From Brachionus manjavacas (taxonomy: Eukaryota > Rotifera > Eurotatoria > Ploima > Brachionidae), in NCBI GenBank assembly GCA_019054805.1, contig JAHQIY010000007.1, positions 4,345,501 through 4,409,500 on the forward strand: a stretch of DNA of 64,000 bases, read 5' to 3'. A program made the translations under genes and the position numbers. Positions 42,551 through 56,485 of this stretch are shown piece by piece (position 1 is the stretch's first letter; every line of letters begins with the position of its first letter). A model generated the notes under the pieces. That model did not search any database. It was not told where the DNA came from and saw only the letters and a list, made by a program, of their open reading frames with translations.

Positions 42551-45500
42551 ATTTTACCTTCTTCTAAATTTAAAATTCCAATTAAACTAAAAAATTTAAA
42601 ACGTGATAGTAGAATTTCAAGTCGACTTGATATTTGAGTGGGCCCCAGGACCATTATTTCAAATTATAATAATTTATTAGATGTAAATTGAATGAAAATT
42701 TGAAATTTGAATGTCTAATTGAAGCGATGGGGACAGAAAATCGAACAAAAAAAAGTGTAACCAATGGCAACCAGAAATTAGAACGGACCTAATCTTATTC
42801 TATTGAACTTGTTTCTAGACGATTGGTCTTTTACAAATATTTGCTGCAAACAAATATCAGAAGCGACTAAATTGTCGAGTGTTTGCTCAACTTAAGGCTG
42901 TTATTATTATTAAGAATAAGGTATTTTTTTATTTTAATTTTGCTCGGACAAACAAAACGCTCATGCGTCGTCACACATTAATTTTTTTCACTAATTTACA
43001 TTTTAATTAAAATCTATTAAACAAAATAGAGAATACAATTTTGAAAAATAGCTTTGACAAAAAAAAACAACAAAAATTAAAGGCTTTAATAAAAATTTTC
43101 AGTTCTAAAATAATTTGAAATTAGGCTTTATCGTAGATGGCTTTTTTAAACTCAACAAGATAAGACTTTATTTGAGTTAGTTGTGATAAAAAAAATTAAA
43201 TTATTCACAATTGTCAACAAAATTTCCGATGCTTTTAATTTAGTGGGCTAATTTAATAAGACCGAATTTTAATGGCTTTTTACTAATTGCTCTTTTGCTA
43301 ATTTTGATGCTGAATTTCATTCTTAATGTGACCCCTTCAATTAATTAACTTTCGAATGACTCATTTAGAAAATCAAATTTTCAAAGAATAAAATAAACAG
43401 GCAAGAAATTTTTTTACGAAAATTTTAAAATGTAATATTAAAACTACAGTATTTAAATTTTTTTTTAGAGTTGGCTGTCTTTGGCTTCCTACAATTCGTG
43501 AATTCGTGAAGTACCGCTGGCTTTTTATGCAAAATTGAATGCTTTTTCAGAAAATATACTTTCTGTGATAAACTAAGTGGGGCGCACATTATTGCCACGC
43601 AATTATAAATTATTTTTTTTTGATAAAAAATTTTACTTTTTTAAAAATTCATAAAAATGTCATAAATAATAAACTAAAAAAATTATAAATGTACCTTGTG
43701 TAAATGGTTTAAGAATTCCAAAGATGCATACTAAATTACTTGGGTTTTTAAGGTACTCATCTTCGAGGCACTATAAATATCATTTAGAAATACCTATTAC
43801 TTAATCAAACATATATTCTTGTAGAGGAAATTCAGCGCTATCAATTGATAAATTATTGCATTTAAAATTTTCATTCAAAAAAATTCAAATTTTTTTTTTC
43901 AACTCGCCGGAATTCTTTAAAGCAAATACAGGATCAAAATTAAAAAAAAAAATTTTCTGAGCTAAATGATTTAGTAAAAATAATATTTTAAAAGCTAAAA
44001 ATTTTAACAGAAAATTCAAATGTGATTTTAAAATTGATTGATTTGAGAACTTGTAGAGGTTTAAAACAAAAGTAAAATAAAAACTACATCTAAAAAAAAG
44101 AATTCATAATTAAAAATGAATTAGTCCAATTCATTCATTTATTGTCATTCAATTATTTTTAATTTTTTTATTATTTTTTCTCACGAAGTTAAAAGTTCGA
44201 ATTTGTACTTGAAATTTCAAATTTTATTTCGATTTCTTTTAAAATTATAAAATAAAGCCTCTTGCATGTCTGCTACTGAAGAAATAAGTTCCATGATTTG
44301 AGCTTTTGTCAAAATTAAACTTTAAACGTTTTGACTTCGATCTAATATTTTAAAAGGAAAAATAAATTAATTTAATTTGAAAATAGAATTTAATCATTTT
44401 CAGTGTTACATTTATAGTTTTAATTTAATTTGAAATTAGGCTTTATTGCAGATGACTTTTTTAACCTTAACAAGATAGAACACTATTTGAGGAAGTTTTA
44501 AAAAAAATTGGTCACGAAATTTTTTGCCAATTTATCTATACTTTTAATCTAGTGGACTAATTTAAAAACCGAATTTAATGAATTTTTCCTAATTGCCTTT
44601 CTGTTAAATTAGGTATTGAATTTCATTTTAATGAAATCCTTCAATTAATTGATACCCGAAAGTAAAGGGAAATGTCAAGCTTAAATCTTAAATTGCAAAA
44701 CTTTTTTTACCCTCACCAAGAAAATATAAATCAAGACTTAAATAAAAAAAAAATTTAAAAGCTTTAAATTCACAGTTTTGAAATTAATAACTCGACTTTC
44801 TCGTGAGAGTGAAGAAAAAATTTTTGCTTTACTCTACCAGATTTAAGCTTGACATTCTCTTAATTTACCTTGGGATTCAATCTCGCCTGATTCCCGGTTG
44901 ACTCATTAAGAAAATAAAATATCAATTTTAAGATCCGACATTGACTGAAACTTTAAGAGCTTTGTTTAAGCTAAATTGATTGAGGTTTACAAATAAATAA
45001 ATAAAATCAAAATGACAAAATTTTACAAAAATTTGAATTTAAAATGATTTTAAAACAAAAATGAAAAAAATAGTTGAAATTTTTTCGAGTTTAAATAGTG
45101 AACCGAATAAATGAAAAATTCAAATATGCACTTAAATTTTGCTTTTAATTTGGTTTCTTTTAAATTGATAAAAATGATTCTTTTTGTCGTCTACGAATTT
45201 CCAAAATTCGTGTTTTGAACTTTTGTTAAAAAGCAAAAACATATTTTGATGGGTTATTTTTGATCAAATATTTTAAAAGTACAATTAATTAATTTAATTT
45301 TTCATACGGAATTTTTTCATTTACAGAGTAACAGGTAACCTTAAAAATAATAAGTATAAAAACTAGAAAATATAATTCTGATAAAAGTTCAATTTCATTT
45401 TAAAAAAAAATTGGGTAAAAATGGCGAATTTACTTTTCATACCAAATTTTTTTCATAAAATATCCCGAATATTTTTTTTAATAAAGCACCAAATTTTACA

Positions 45501-45980
45501 GATTCTAATCAGTCATTGCTAATTAGTTATTGAATTAAAAAATATTATCATTTTAAAAAAGTCTAATATTTAATCAAATTACTATTTGATTTCAATAGTT
45601 TAAATCAAAAAAATTCTAATAAAAAATGGCCTTTAAATAATAGAATCCCGGAGTTAATCAATTCAAATCAGTTCATTGAATCATTAAAATTGGTAGAAAG
45701 AACTGGAGTATAGAGTGAATCTAATCTATTAATACTGAACAGTGTTTAGCTCAAGATGAGCGACTGTCTTTCTTCTCTTTTTCTGCATCACACCAAACCT
45801 TCTTTATAAATACTTGATTTGAAGCCATGGACCGTTTAAACATTAACTATACTTAGTTTAAAATCATTAACTCTATGTTTTATAATAATTGTACCTATGC
45901 GCCTATGAGCCTATGGGCCCGGTTTACATATTCCCAAAAATACAATAATATCACAATTAGTGGTATCGAAATTCAATTAC
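42551..45980. other. Non-coding DNA upstream of CPAP containing an old tandem duplication
   Basis: No gene. Segments at 43115-43380 and 44430-44660 are diverged direct repeats (both contain TTTGAAATTAGGCTTTAT, then AGATG-CTTTTTTAA and CCTTCAATTAATT). Flanking sequence also appears repeated (44040-44400 versus 45010-45330), implying a unit of roughly 0.9-1.3 kb duplicated in tandem long ago. Confidence 0.45.
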
Positions 45981-45984
45981 AAGC

Positions 45985-46145
45985 AGATTAATAAAGTTCT
46001 TCAAAGATTATGCGATTGATGACATTTTTAACTGCGACGAAACTGCTCTCTTTTATAGAACTTTACCGAACAATCCAAAATTGACATTTTTTACAAAATA
46101 TTGTCTCGACAATAGTGACATGTCACTCAGCGAATTTATGTATTT
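45985..46145 (+). pseudogene. Tigger/pogo transposase fragment containing the first catalytic Asp
   Basis: A short frame reads DDIFNCDETALFYRTLPNNP and then LDNSDMS. NCDETALFYR is the conserved block around the first Asp of the DDE_1 domain in Tigger and pogo transposases. Flanking frames are broken, and no terminal repeats are recognised. Confidence 0.65.
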
Positions 46146-46388
46146 AAAATTTTAATTCAATAAGTATAAGGAATTAAATAAAAAATTTATTCAAATAAAG
46201 TATTATTATTGTTAAAAAAAGAAAAAAAGAATCTTAAAATTAAGAAATTAATAATTGAATCTCTATTTACAATTATTGCAATAATATGATTGATTTGGCC
46301 TCAAGCTTTTAGGCCAGCAATCAATTGTCACATTTCTCACAAGAAATCAATGAAGTACAGTCTTTGTCTAGATGAAAAAAAAACTTAC

Positions 46389-46524
46389 ATCTATTAAATC
46401 TCTTATTTTGCAATCGATTTTCGAACGTTTTTGTTTTGCTTTAACTAAGCGACTTGACTGAAGTTTTTGGGCAAGAAGTTTTGCTGGCTCATACTCTTCA
46501 TCTATCAGATAGACTAGACTATTG
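46389..46524 (-). other. Orphan exon-like segment (46 aa)
   Basis: On the minus strand a consensus acceptor (TTTTATAG|C) is followed by an open frame NSLVYLIDEEYEPAKLLAQK, then LQSSRLVKAKQKRSKIDCKI and RDLID, ending at a strong donor (GAT|GTAAGT). Codon use resembles real exons here. It could be a 5' exon of a CPAP isoform, part of an unidentified gene, or a relic. No flanking exon could be assigned with confidence; a frame FDDLDNAKKDVFEKIL near 46765-46825 is a candidate neighbour. Confidence 0.35.
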
Positions 46525-47773
46525 CTATAAAACAATTTGTTTCAATTAATTTTACTTTTTTTGTATAATTCAACTTTTAACTTAATCTAATTTTGTAAAA
46601 ACCTAAAATCTTTTCAAACTAGAGGGTTTAAACGAAGGCTTGCGCCATTCGGACGAACCCTGGGGCTTTCCCCTCAATTATATATTTAATAAAAAAATAA
46701 AAAATAGATAGACTAGAAACGCTAAACAATCGTCAAATTCATTAGTTAATTTAATTAATATAATATAATATTTTTTCAAAAACATCTTTTTTTGCGTTAT
46801 CAAGATCATCGAATATTTTTTTTTAACTTCTTTTTGCTTGTTCTGATTCATTTTTATAATATATTGACGATTTTTGATAATACAGAATGAATATTTTAAT
46901 CAAATAAAATCAAATTATTTTTGTAAAAAAAGGAGAAACAAAATTTAAAATTTTTCATAAAAAATGACGTCATTGTGATCATTTTTGTCCATTCAGTCTA
47001 ATTATGTTAAATATTTTATTTTTAGGGGTAAATGGGTGGGATTTTTGGGTATTGAGGTGATACCTCATTAACCTCTTAATCCATAAAAAATAACAACATT
47101 AGACAACGGACCCATCAGCTATCTTAAAATTCTAGTAAAATTATTTTCTATTAATTAAGACCCGCTGAAAACGATAAGCAAATATGGTCAGTTCAAACTT
47201 GTTCCGTCATCGGATCAAAATTGTCAACCATAATTACTAATTTGAAAAATTCTACCGAATTAGCTGAAAAAAAACTTTGAATTGAGAAAAAAAAGGTTTA
47301 AAAATTTTTTAAAAATATTTCATTTATATATTTGGATTCCTCTCATCAAGATTTACAAGAATATGTGGGTTGTTTAAAAAAAAAATAAAACGACATAAAT
47401 ATTTCGGTTTTCAAATTACGTCACCGAATTTACATAAAATACATTTAGGCTGTGTTACCATATTATTATTTATTTATTTTACTATATTTTTTTTATTTTA
47501 TTGACTTTGACTTAAACTAGGCCACCACAATTACTACTTGGAAGGGCATATATTTTTCATGTGAGTTTATATTTTTTGTTTTGAATATTATTCAGTTTTA
47601 AATATAAATTAAAATGAAAATTGTAAAAGTAAAATAGATGCATTTCATCTTCTAAGTTATCATTTACAATTCAAAAAAAATCAAATTTTAAAATGAGCTA
47701 GTAAGTTATCAGAAAATGCTGTTTTAAATTATGTACCAAGGCTTTGCCGAACTATTTAAAAAAAAAAGAATTG
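46525..47773. other. AT-rich non-coding DNA
   Basis: Apart from the possible neighbouring exon near 46765-46825, nothing is recognised. One arm of the repeat seen at 25.6/26.2 kb occurs near 47522. Confidence 0.35.
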
Positions 47774-48335
47774 TTAACGCGGTGCTAGAACTCAGAAATC
47801 CTGCTTTGGTGCATGAACCTTTTACCACCTAATCCATGTTATAATTATTTTGACTTAAGACATCAATTTCAATTTCAAGATTAATCAACAGGCTAGTGCT
47901 CTTATCGTAGTCGACAGATTAACAATTTAATTATTTAATTTAAAAAAAATTTTAATAATTAAAATTAAAATTTTTATAAAAATATAAAATCTTATATTTT
48001 GAAATTTAGTTTAGTGCTGCTCAAAAAGGGATATAACCTAAAAAAAATAAAAATTTTAATATTTTTTATTATTTTTTGAATTATTTTACTATTTTTATTT
48101 TTTTAGTTTTTGTGTCGTATCAATTTAAGAATTCGAATAAAAAGCTTATTTCTAAATTAAATTTTTTTTTGTTTTAATGCAGTAGGAAAATTAAATTTTA
48201 AACTTTATGCCCAGTAAACTCTTGAAAACAAATTTTTTAATGCATGTGTCTAAAGTCAAAATAATTTTATCATGGATTAGGTGGTAAAAGGTGCATGCAC
48301 CAAAGCGGGATTTCTGAGTTCTAGCACCGCGTTAA
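47774..48335. mobile_element. MITE with about 100-bp inverted repeats and TTAA flanks
   Basis: The left arm begins TTAACGCGGTGCTAGAACTC and the right arm ends GAGTTCTAGCACCGCGTTAA. The arms extend through CAGAAATCC, GCTTTGGTGCATG and CCTTTTACCACCTAATCCATG to AATTATTTTGACTT. They are far more GC-rich than their surroundings. TTAA at both ends would fit piggyBac-type target sites, but the inner ends do not match the family at 39.7 kb. The interior (about 360 bp) is AT-rich and non-coding. Confidence 0.7.
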
Positions 48336-50329
48336 AAAACAAATATTTACGGTAATTATTTTACTTTTAAAATTAATTTTAGTTAAATAATTCTACCCTT
48401 AAGGCTTTCGTTTACATAAGCCATAAGTTTAAGAGACTATCATTGTGCTTGCATATAGACTGTCATTTATTTACCGATTTTGTCAATATTGATGAAGCAA
48501 CAATACTGATTAATGATAAACCTCTTTATCATCTTAGGCATCCAGAAATCTTTTTATTTTGCAATAGAAAAAATAGTCGTAATACTTGACTCTACTTAAA
48601 ATAAAAATTCTCTTGATTAAAATGAGCTATAGATTATACTTTTATGATATTTTTGTACAAGTTATGATAAAAATTCAAAAATCTCTAAAAAATGGAAAAT
48701 TAAATAATAGATCATTAAATAATTAAATAATTAAGTATATTTTGACCAAAATAATATGTTGCCTTGAAATTTAGCACTCTTATCTAATATAATCTTAGCT
48801 TTTAATTAAATGGCATTTTGAAAATTAAATTCTTTTATGGATGTTTTTCAAAATTTTTTTTTTTTTTTAATAGTAAAAAATAAAAAAGAACATAAAATAA
48901 ATTACAATAAAATTATTCAAAAGTTAAATGCCTGTGCTTCAATTTAAAAAACAAAACATCATTTAATCATTTTCCAAAAGTCATTGTATTTTCATCTAAA
49001 ATAAAAAGAATCCTCCAATTCATATAATCTCTAAGTAAAAATTAAATAAATCTTTCTTAATTGTTTTTATAAATTATAATTTCTAAATAAAAACTTTCAC
49101 TTTTTGAATTTTCTAAAAATTAAGCTTATTTAATGTAGATACTTAAAATTTTTAAATTTTATGATTTTTAAAAATTTTCTAATTATATTTGTCATTCAAT
49201 TACTTTGACTCAGAGACTCAATTACTTTAGCATAATTTGACTCAGACTCAATAAACCTTGAGCAGCAAATCTAAAAATGCCTATTTCCAAAACATGCATT
49301 TCATCAAGACAATAAACTTTATATGTTTAAAAGTAAAGTTAATTTTCAAATTGAATGAGGCATTTTAAAATTATATACAAAACCCAAAATTACCAAATAA
49401 ATAAACAAAAATTAAAGTGTGTTTCATACACGAACTCCAACTCAATATTCTTTACATTTTGAAAAATTTATTAAATAGATCAAAATGTTTTTTGTTTTTA
49501 TTTTTACCATATCGTTCCAGCTGCTCCTTTTTTGAATACATTTTGTAAAACTTTCTATTAAATGTTTTAAATGTATACATTAGACTCTAATTATGCATTC
49601 CTAACAAAATCTTGTTACCTAATATCATAAAATTGTTTTATATTTAGAAAGCTAAGCTATAAATTAGCTAAGTCGCCACTGTAAACATCTCAAAACTGCG
49701 AAAATACTGACTTAAGGCTTTAAATGATTAACTATTTAACTGCGGCTGCCATCAATAGAGTAACAATATATATTTTTTTAATTTTCAGATTTAATTATTA
49801 ATTTTTTAAGCAGAAACCGAAAATTTCAAAATTGAACATTCAAAAACTAATCATAAATGCAGCTATGTTAGTTTCGATGTTCGGTCTAAGCATATCAGTT
49901 GTTAGCACTGGAAAATTGATGACCAACAATCAATTGAAGCATAAACAATTTTAAAATGGAACTTAAATAGACAATAATTTAATTTGACTTTAAGAAGATA
50001 AAGTCGTTTGAATAAAAGCATAAAAACTCTAATTTAGGCATAAATTTAATCCTTTTGTTTTGAATCAAAAGGAATTTCTTGTGTACTTGATCTCAGGTGA
50101 TTTTGTTCAGCTGGATCTTTATAAGATTTTTAATTAGTTCAAAAATGAATTTTTTTAATAAAATATTTAATCAAATTATTATTCGAAAATTTCTTGTCTT
50201 CTTGACCAAAATGTGCTCTTAATCAATGAGCTTTAATATTTGGTCATTTTTCTTGCAATATCAACTCGGCTAACTCCGAATTCTGGTAACAAAAAAAAAC
50301 ATTTTTTAAATTTCTTAATAGAATCTAAA
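48336..50329. other. AT-rich non-coding DNA upstream of METTL1
   Basis: No gene, RNA or repeat recognised. The METTL1 promoter should lie in the last few hundred bases. Confidence 0.4.
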
Positions 50330-51474
<1,145 letters not shown>

Positions 51475-51582
51475 TTGAAATTAATGGACTGTTTTGCTTT
51501 TTTTTTCTAAATGATTATTAATAAAAAAAAATTTAACTTCTCATTATTTATATTTAGATTTTGTTAAATTCATCTGGTCCAA

Positions 51583-51735
51583 ATGCCAGAGCTAAAAGCT
51601 AAAAACGAAAAAGCATTGTACAAATACACTCAACTGATGAAAAATATCATCAATATTCAAGGTATCAGTGATTTTCATTTTACTCTTAATTTTAATTTTC
51701 ATAAAAATATTCCAATACAAAATCTAAATTCTTAA
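51583..51735 (+). CDS. Small uncharacterised open frame (50 aa)
   Basis: ATG at 51583 opens MPELKAKNEKALYKYTQLMK, then NIINIQ. CAAG|GTATCA at 51661 could be a splice donor, and the unspliced frame runs to a stop at about 51735. The lysine-rich helical start looks protein-like, but no homologue is recognised. It may be a first exon whose partners are lost, or chance. Confidence 0.22.
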   Translation: MPELKAKNEKALYKYTQLMKNIINIQGISDFHFTLNFNFHKNIPIQNLNS

Positions 51736-52520
51736 TTAAAATATGGATTTTGGATTATTTATTTTTCTGTAAGTGTTTCAATGTGAGACCTACAATGTTT
51801 CATTTAATTGTCCAGTTTAAAGAATTAATTCCAATTGATATATTAGTTTTTTTATTTATTTATTAATTTTTTTATAATTCAAATCTACTAATGTATTTTT
51901 CTCTATTATAATATTTCTTTTCTTAATCGCTGAAATTAATGCAATTGTAATTATATGAATTAACTAATTTTTTTAATCTTGACATCAATTAAACATCGCC
52001 AGTAGGCGTTTTATGAAATTATAAATATAAATAACATAAGAATATATTATTTTTTGTTAAATTATGTGTTTATTTGAAATTAAATGTAAATAAAATTTTT
52101 AGCGATTATTAATTCTTGAACATTTAAAAAAAAAATTTTATGTTTTCATTGTAAAAAATTTAGGATTTTTTTAACACCTAATTTTAAATTTTTGAGATAC
52201 AATATATGATTTTAAAAAAAATTCATAAATTAAGATAAAAAAATTCTGTTCTAAAATTAATGATGATAATTCGATTATTTGAAGTGGTTGTGAATTTTGA
52301 AGCAAAAAGTGATGCAGTTTTATTTCAATTATGAGCTATCATTTTAAAAATAAATGTTTAAAAAAAGTTAAGTTTTGTTAATTTTTTTATTCTATACTTA
52401 TAAAGCTTTTTTCGATTTTTATTTCTAAAAATTTTTTTAATTATCATTTTTTTAATAATGTACTGTTAATGCCTGTCGACTCAAAAAACGTATAAGTTCT
52501 TGTATTTTTGTAATTTCCCT

Positions 52521-53950
52521 TGTAGTAGTAGTAGTAGTAAAATAAACTACAACTTGAAGCCAGCTTAACTGAGCTCATAGAGCTATAGCAGTCGTTACAC
52601 ATTTTTTCGCCAACCAGTCATCAAGCTTCGACTTAAAACTGCTCAGGCTTCTTGTTTCAATAACCTCTTCCGGCAATTTATTCCAATCGTTCACAACTCT
52701 GTTAACAAAAAAGTTAAATCTTGGAAGACAATTTTTTACTCTTTCTCTATGAATCGTTTTTTTGTGCCTTCTAAGTTTGAAGGCGCAGCTTGAGTCAGCC
52801 CCAGATCGAAAATTTATGCCGTTTACAAAATTCACTTTCTCCATTTTATTTACTAATTTGTACATTTGGATCAAATCACCTCTCAACCTTCGCGTCTTCA
52901 GGTCACTTAGGCCTAGTCTCATGAGTCGTTGCGGGTATTCGAGATGTTTGAGTTCCGGAACAAGCTTCGTCGCTCTTTTCTGTACTTTTTCAAGCTCCGC
53001 GGTATCCTTTTCAAAAAACAGGCACCACGAACTGATAGCATATTCCAGATGAGGTCTGACCAATGATGTGTATAGTAATCTGATGTTTTCTTGGTTAGGA
53101 AAATGGAAAATTAAAAGCTTTCTTGATCATTCCTAAAACTCTATTTGCCTTAGCAGTACAATTTTTCACTTGTACGTCCCACTTAAAGTCGTTTTGGATA
53201 TAAATACCGAGGTCTTTCTCACAAATTGACTTTGTCAAGAGTTGTCGATCCAAACTTTCTGACTTAATTTCATAGTCAAACCTTGTGTTTGAATAACCAA
53301 AGTGCACAACTTTACATTTATCAGTATTAAGTTGAGTAGACCAATTCGTTGACCAATTTGATACTTTGTCTAAGTCCCCTTGAAGATCTATCAATGATTG
53401 GAAATTTTTAATGACAGAAATAATCTTCGTATCATCAGCATAAGCTTCACAATTTGACTCAATCATCTCTGACATGTCATTAATGAAGATGCCAAAAAAG
53501 AATAGGTCCTAAAACCGAACCTTGAGGTACACCACTTGTTATTTCAGCCCATTGTGAAGATGATTATCCAAGTACCACTCTTTGTGTGCGCCCCGTTAAA
53601 AATCCATTGATCCAAGCGATTAGTTTTTCTCCAAATCCATAGAATCGGAGCTTGTACAGTAATTTATGATGAGAAACCTTTTCAAAAGCTTTGGCGAAAT
53701 CTGTATAAATAACATCTACTGGAAAGCCATTTGCAAGAGCGTCTGTAATTATATCAATCGTTTCAAGAAGATTGGTTGTACATGACTTGTTCGGTAGGAA
53801 GCCATGTTGGACCCTATAGATTAGGTCGTTCCCAATGAGATGCTTTAACATGTATTCTTTTACAATACTCTCAAACACTTTACAGACAACTCTTGTGAGA
53901 GAAACAGGACGATAATTTTTGATAATTTTTGTATAGCGCAATGTGCTACC
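52521..53950 (-). mobile_element. 5'-truncated CR1-like LINE with (CTA)n tail
   Basis: The minus strand runs from about 53950 to a TAG-repeat tail (52523-52540 on plus). RT blocks: KNYRPVSLTRVVCKVFESIV, YTDFAKAFEKVSHHKLLYKL (motif A), SGVPQGSVLGPILF (motif B), CEAYADDTKIIS (catalytic YADD) and VRPHLEYAISSW. Frame breaks occur near 53562 (in-frame stop), 53500 and 53090, so it is inactive. It is the same family as the split copy at 1690-1747/3650-4434. Confidence 0.85.
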
Positions 53951-56485
53951 ATAGGCTACCTCCTAGTAGGTTTTTAATAAAATTCAGTAAATAAAGTTAA
54001 TTTAAAAAAAAAAGAAATTAATTTTATAATTACTAAAGGTTTCAGGTTTTTTTTAATAACTAGAAAATCGCCATTTCTCTCTGAATTGGATAAAATAAAG
54101 ACTAATTTGATACATAAATTTAGATTTTAAATATTATATTTTTGGGGATCAAACAAGCCTTTGTTCGAAAAACAAATTTTGTTCAAAAGTAAACTGAGTT
54201 TAGTCGGGATTACAAAATCTGAAACTTTTAAAAATTATAAATTTAATTTCTTTTTTTTTAATTTTTTTACCAAAATTTACCAAAAATTGTGTAATTTTGA
54301 ATAAAATTAAGTAAGAAACGGTAAGGAATGTTAAATGTGAAAAAGAAGCCAATTTTGAATTTTTCTTACCAAAATCCTCATTTTTTTGCCGGTGAGCATT
54401 TAGGAACAATTTTACCGAAATTTTAATGTAAGCTTACTTTAATTTATGTAAAATTACACTTACCTACAAATGTTTACGCAAGATTACCTAAGTTGACCGA
54501 AACCTATGTAAAATAACGTAATTTTACCAATTCTGAGGTTTTTGTAGAACCACTGTTGTTAAAAGACGAGAAAATTTTATGAAACCCTTTTCCAAAAAAA
54601 TAATTGTGATGGGATATTTTAAACAATATTTTCCTATTCATTAAATGCTATTCATGCATATCTTAGTTCTTTTTTTGTAATTTCCGAAGTTTTAAGAAAA
54701 GTTAATTATTGAGGACCAAAAATTATAAATCTATAGGTAGTGAATTTTCAAAATTTTTCTTTAAAATGATTCATTGAGTTATTCTGCACAAGATTTTTTT
54801 TAAATTAGTTGCTAAAACACGGACCGCGGTTGGATGGTATTAGGAATAATCCAACAACTTCCGACCACCAACCTTTTGAGGAGAATTTGATGAAAATTTA
54901 CGCAAAAGAATCAGTTTGATCATAAAACCTAGTTTTTGACTTGTAAAACTAGTGATAACGAGTAGAATCCTGATTTGCTATTAACGGACCATATGTTTTC
55001 AAAATAATGATAATACCTTGACCTTCCGACCACTAATTATTTGAAAGAGAATAGGCTCAGCATTATTTAAGAAAAATAAATTGTCTCTTAGCTCTTTTTT
55101 TTTTAAACTCATAGCTGAAAAACTAAAAGAAATACCAAAAAAATGGTCTAATTGAAGTTTATGCTCAATGTAAATTTCAGATTAAAATTTTTAGTTTTTG
55201 ATTTAAAAAAAAATTATTTTTTATCAATTTTTTAAATACTAAATTTTTAAACTTTATTGAGCATGATTAGTTTAATCTTTAATTGGGAAGAAAATTATAT
55301 GAATTTTTTTCTATAATAAAATAAAATCTAAATCAATATTTTTAAAATTTGAAATACAAAATTTAACTATTTTAGTAAAAAACAGGTGGCCCGTATCTTA
55401 GCATAAGCCAAAAGAACAGTACAAAACGATAAAAGAACTTTTAAAATATTATTTCCTTAGTAAAAAAAGAGTAAATGTGACAAATTAAAACACATTTTAT
55501 ATCATCCATTCTACTAAATTTTTTCATTTAACTCGCTTTAATCCGAACATAGCATAAAAATTTAATTTTTTATAAAATCAAATTAAAAAAATTTCAAAAT
55601 ATTTAATTGGTAAAATTTACTAAGTATTTACTTAATCATTTACTTAGTTCTATAACTTTAAAAACTACCAAGTTTATTTTAGAATTTTAGAAATTGTTTC
55701 ATTGAATGAGAAAATTTTTGGCTTGCAAAAAAAAAATTTGATTTTTTTTTATACTTTTCCTTAGAATCGATTTTCAGGAAAGCATGTATAGGTAGAATCG
55801 AGTTTTTCATCAATTTTTAATTTTCAATCCTCAAATTTTAACCAGAGTTGTTTAGAAGTCACAATAAAAAGTCCAAATCGGGAATTTTTTTTTCAAAATA
55901 ACTTTTAATAATCTTTGACTCAGACTTTAAAAAAAAAACGAACTTGGACTTGACTTGAGACTTGTGACTTTTAAACAACTCTGATTTTCAGTATATTTTT
56001 GAAATTTTAACTTTGAAAAATTGAGTTAGGTCGAATCATATTCTGGCTCGAAACTATCTATCTTAATTTTCGAAATTCATTTAAACTTCTTAAAATCGAA
56101 TATACAATACTTTATTAAAACTACCACACAAAAAATATTAGAAATAAACAAAACCGATTATTTTTATTAAAAAAAAAATTTTCATTCATTTTTTATTACT
56201 TCAAAATATTTCAAAATTATCGATTCAAATTTGTGGCATCCAAAATAATTTTGTGCAAATAAATCATAATATTTTTCAAGATGATTTAATTGTTCACAAT
56301 TAAAAACTTAATTCATTTAAAATTTATAAAAATTTTTGTAATTTCAAATTAAATTAATAGAAAAATGTAAAGTTTAACTTTATTTTTTCTTCAAAATATA
56401 TTGTATTAATATTAAAGAGTATTTTACAGTGAATTTTTTTATAAATGCTTTCAAATTTTGAAAATTGGAATAATTATTTAACTAG
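53951..56485. other. Non-coding region with two MITE remnants
   Basis: 54240-54560 holds a diverged TTTACGTAAA-type copy ending GTAGAACCACTGTTG, related to the Tc1-type MITE at 36751. A hAT-like MITE lies at 55853-55983. Nothing else is recognised. Confidence 0.45.
55853..55983. mobile_element. Short hAT-like MITE, 131 bp
   Basis: The ends are CAGAGTTGTTTAGAAGTCAC and, in reverse complement, CAGAGTTGTTTAAAAGTCAC. CAGAGTTG fits hAT-type ends. The flanking 8-mers ATTTTAAC and ATTTTCAG match at six of eight bases, suggesting a worn 8-bp target-site duplication. One end also occurs at 26236-26266. Confidence 0.5.
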
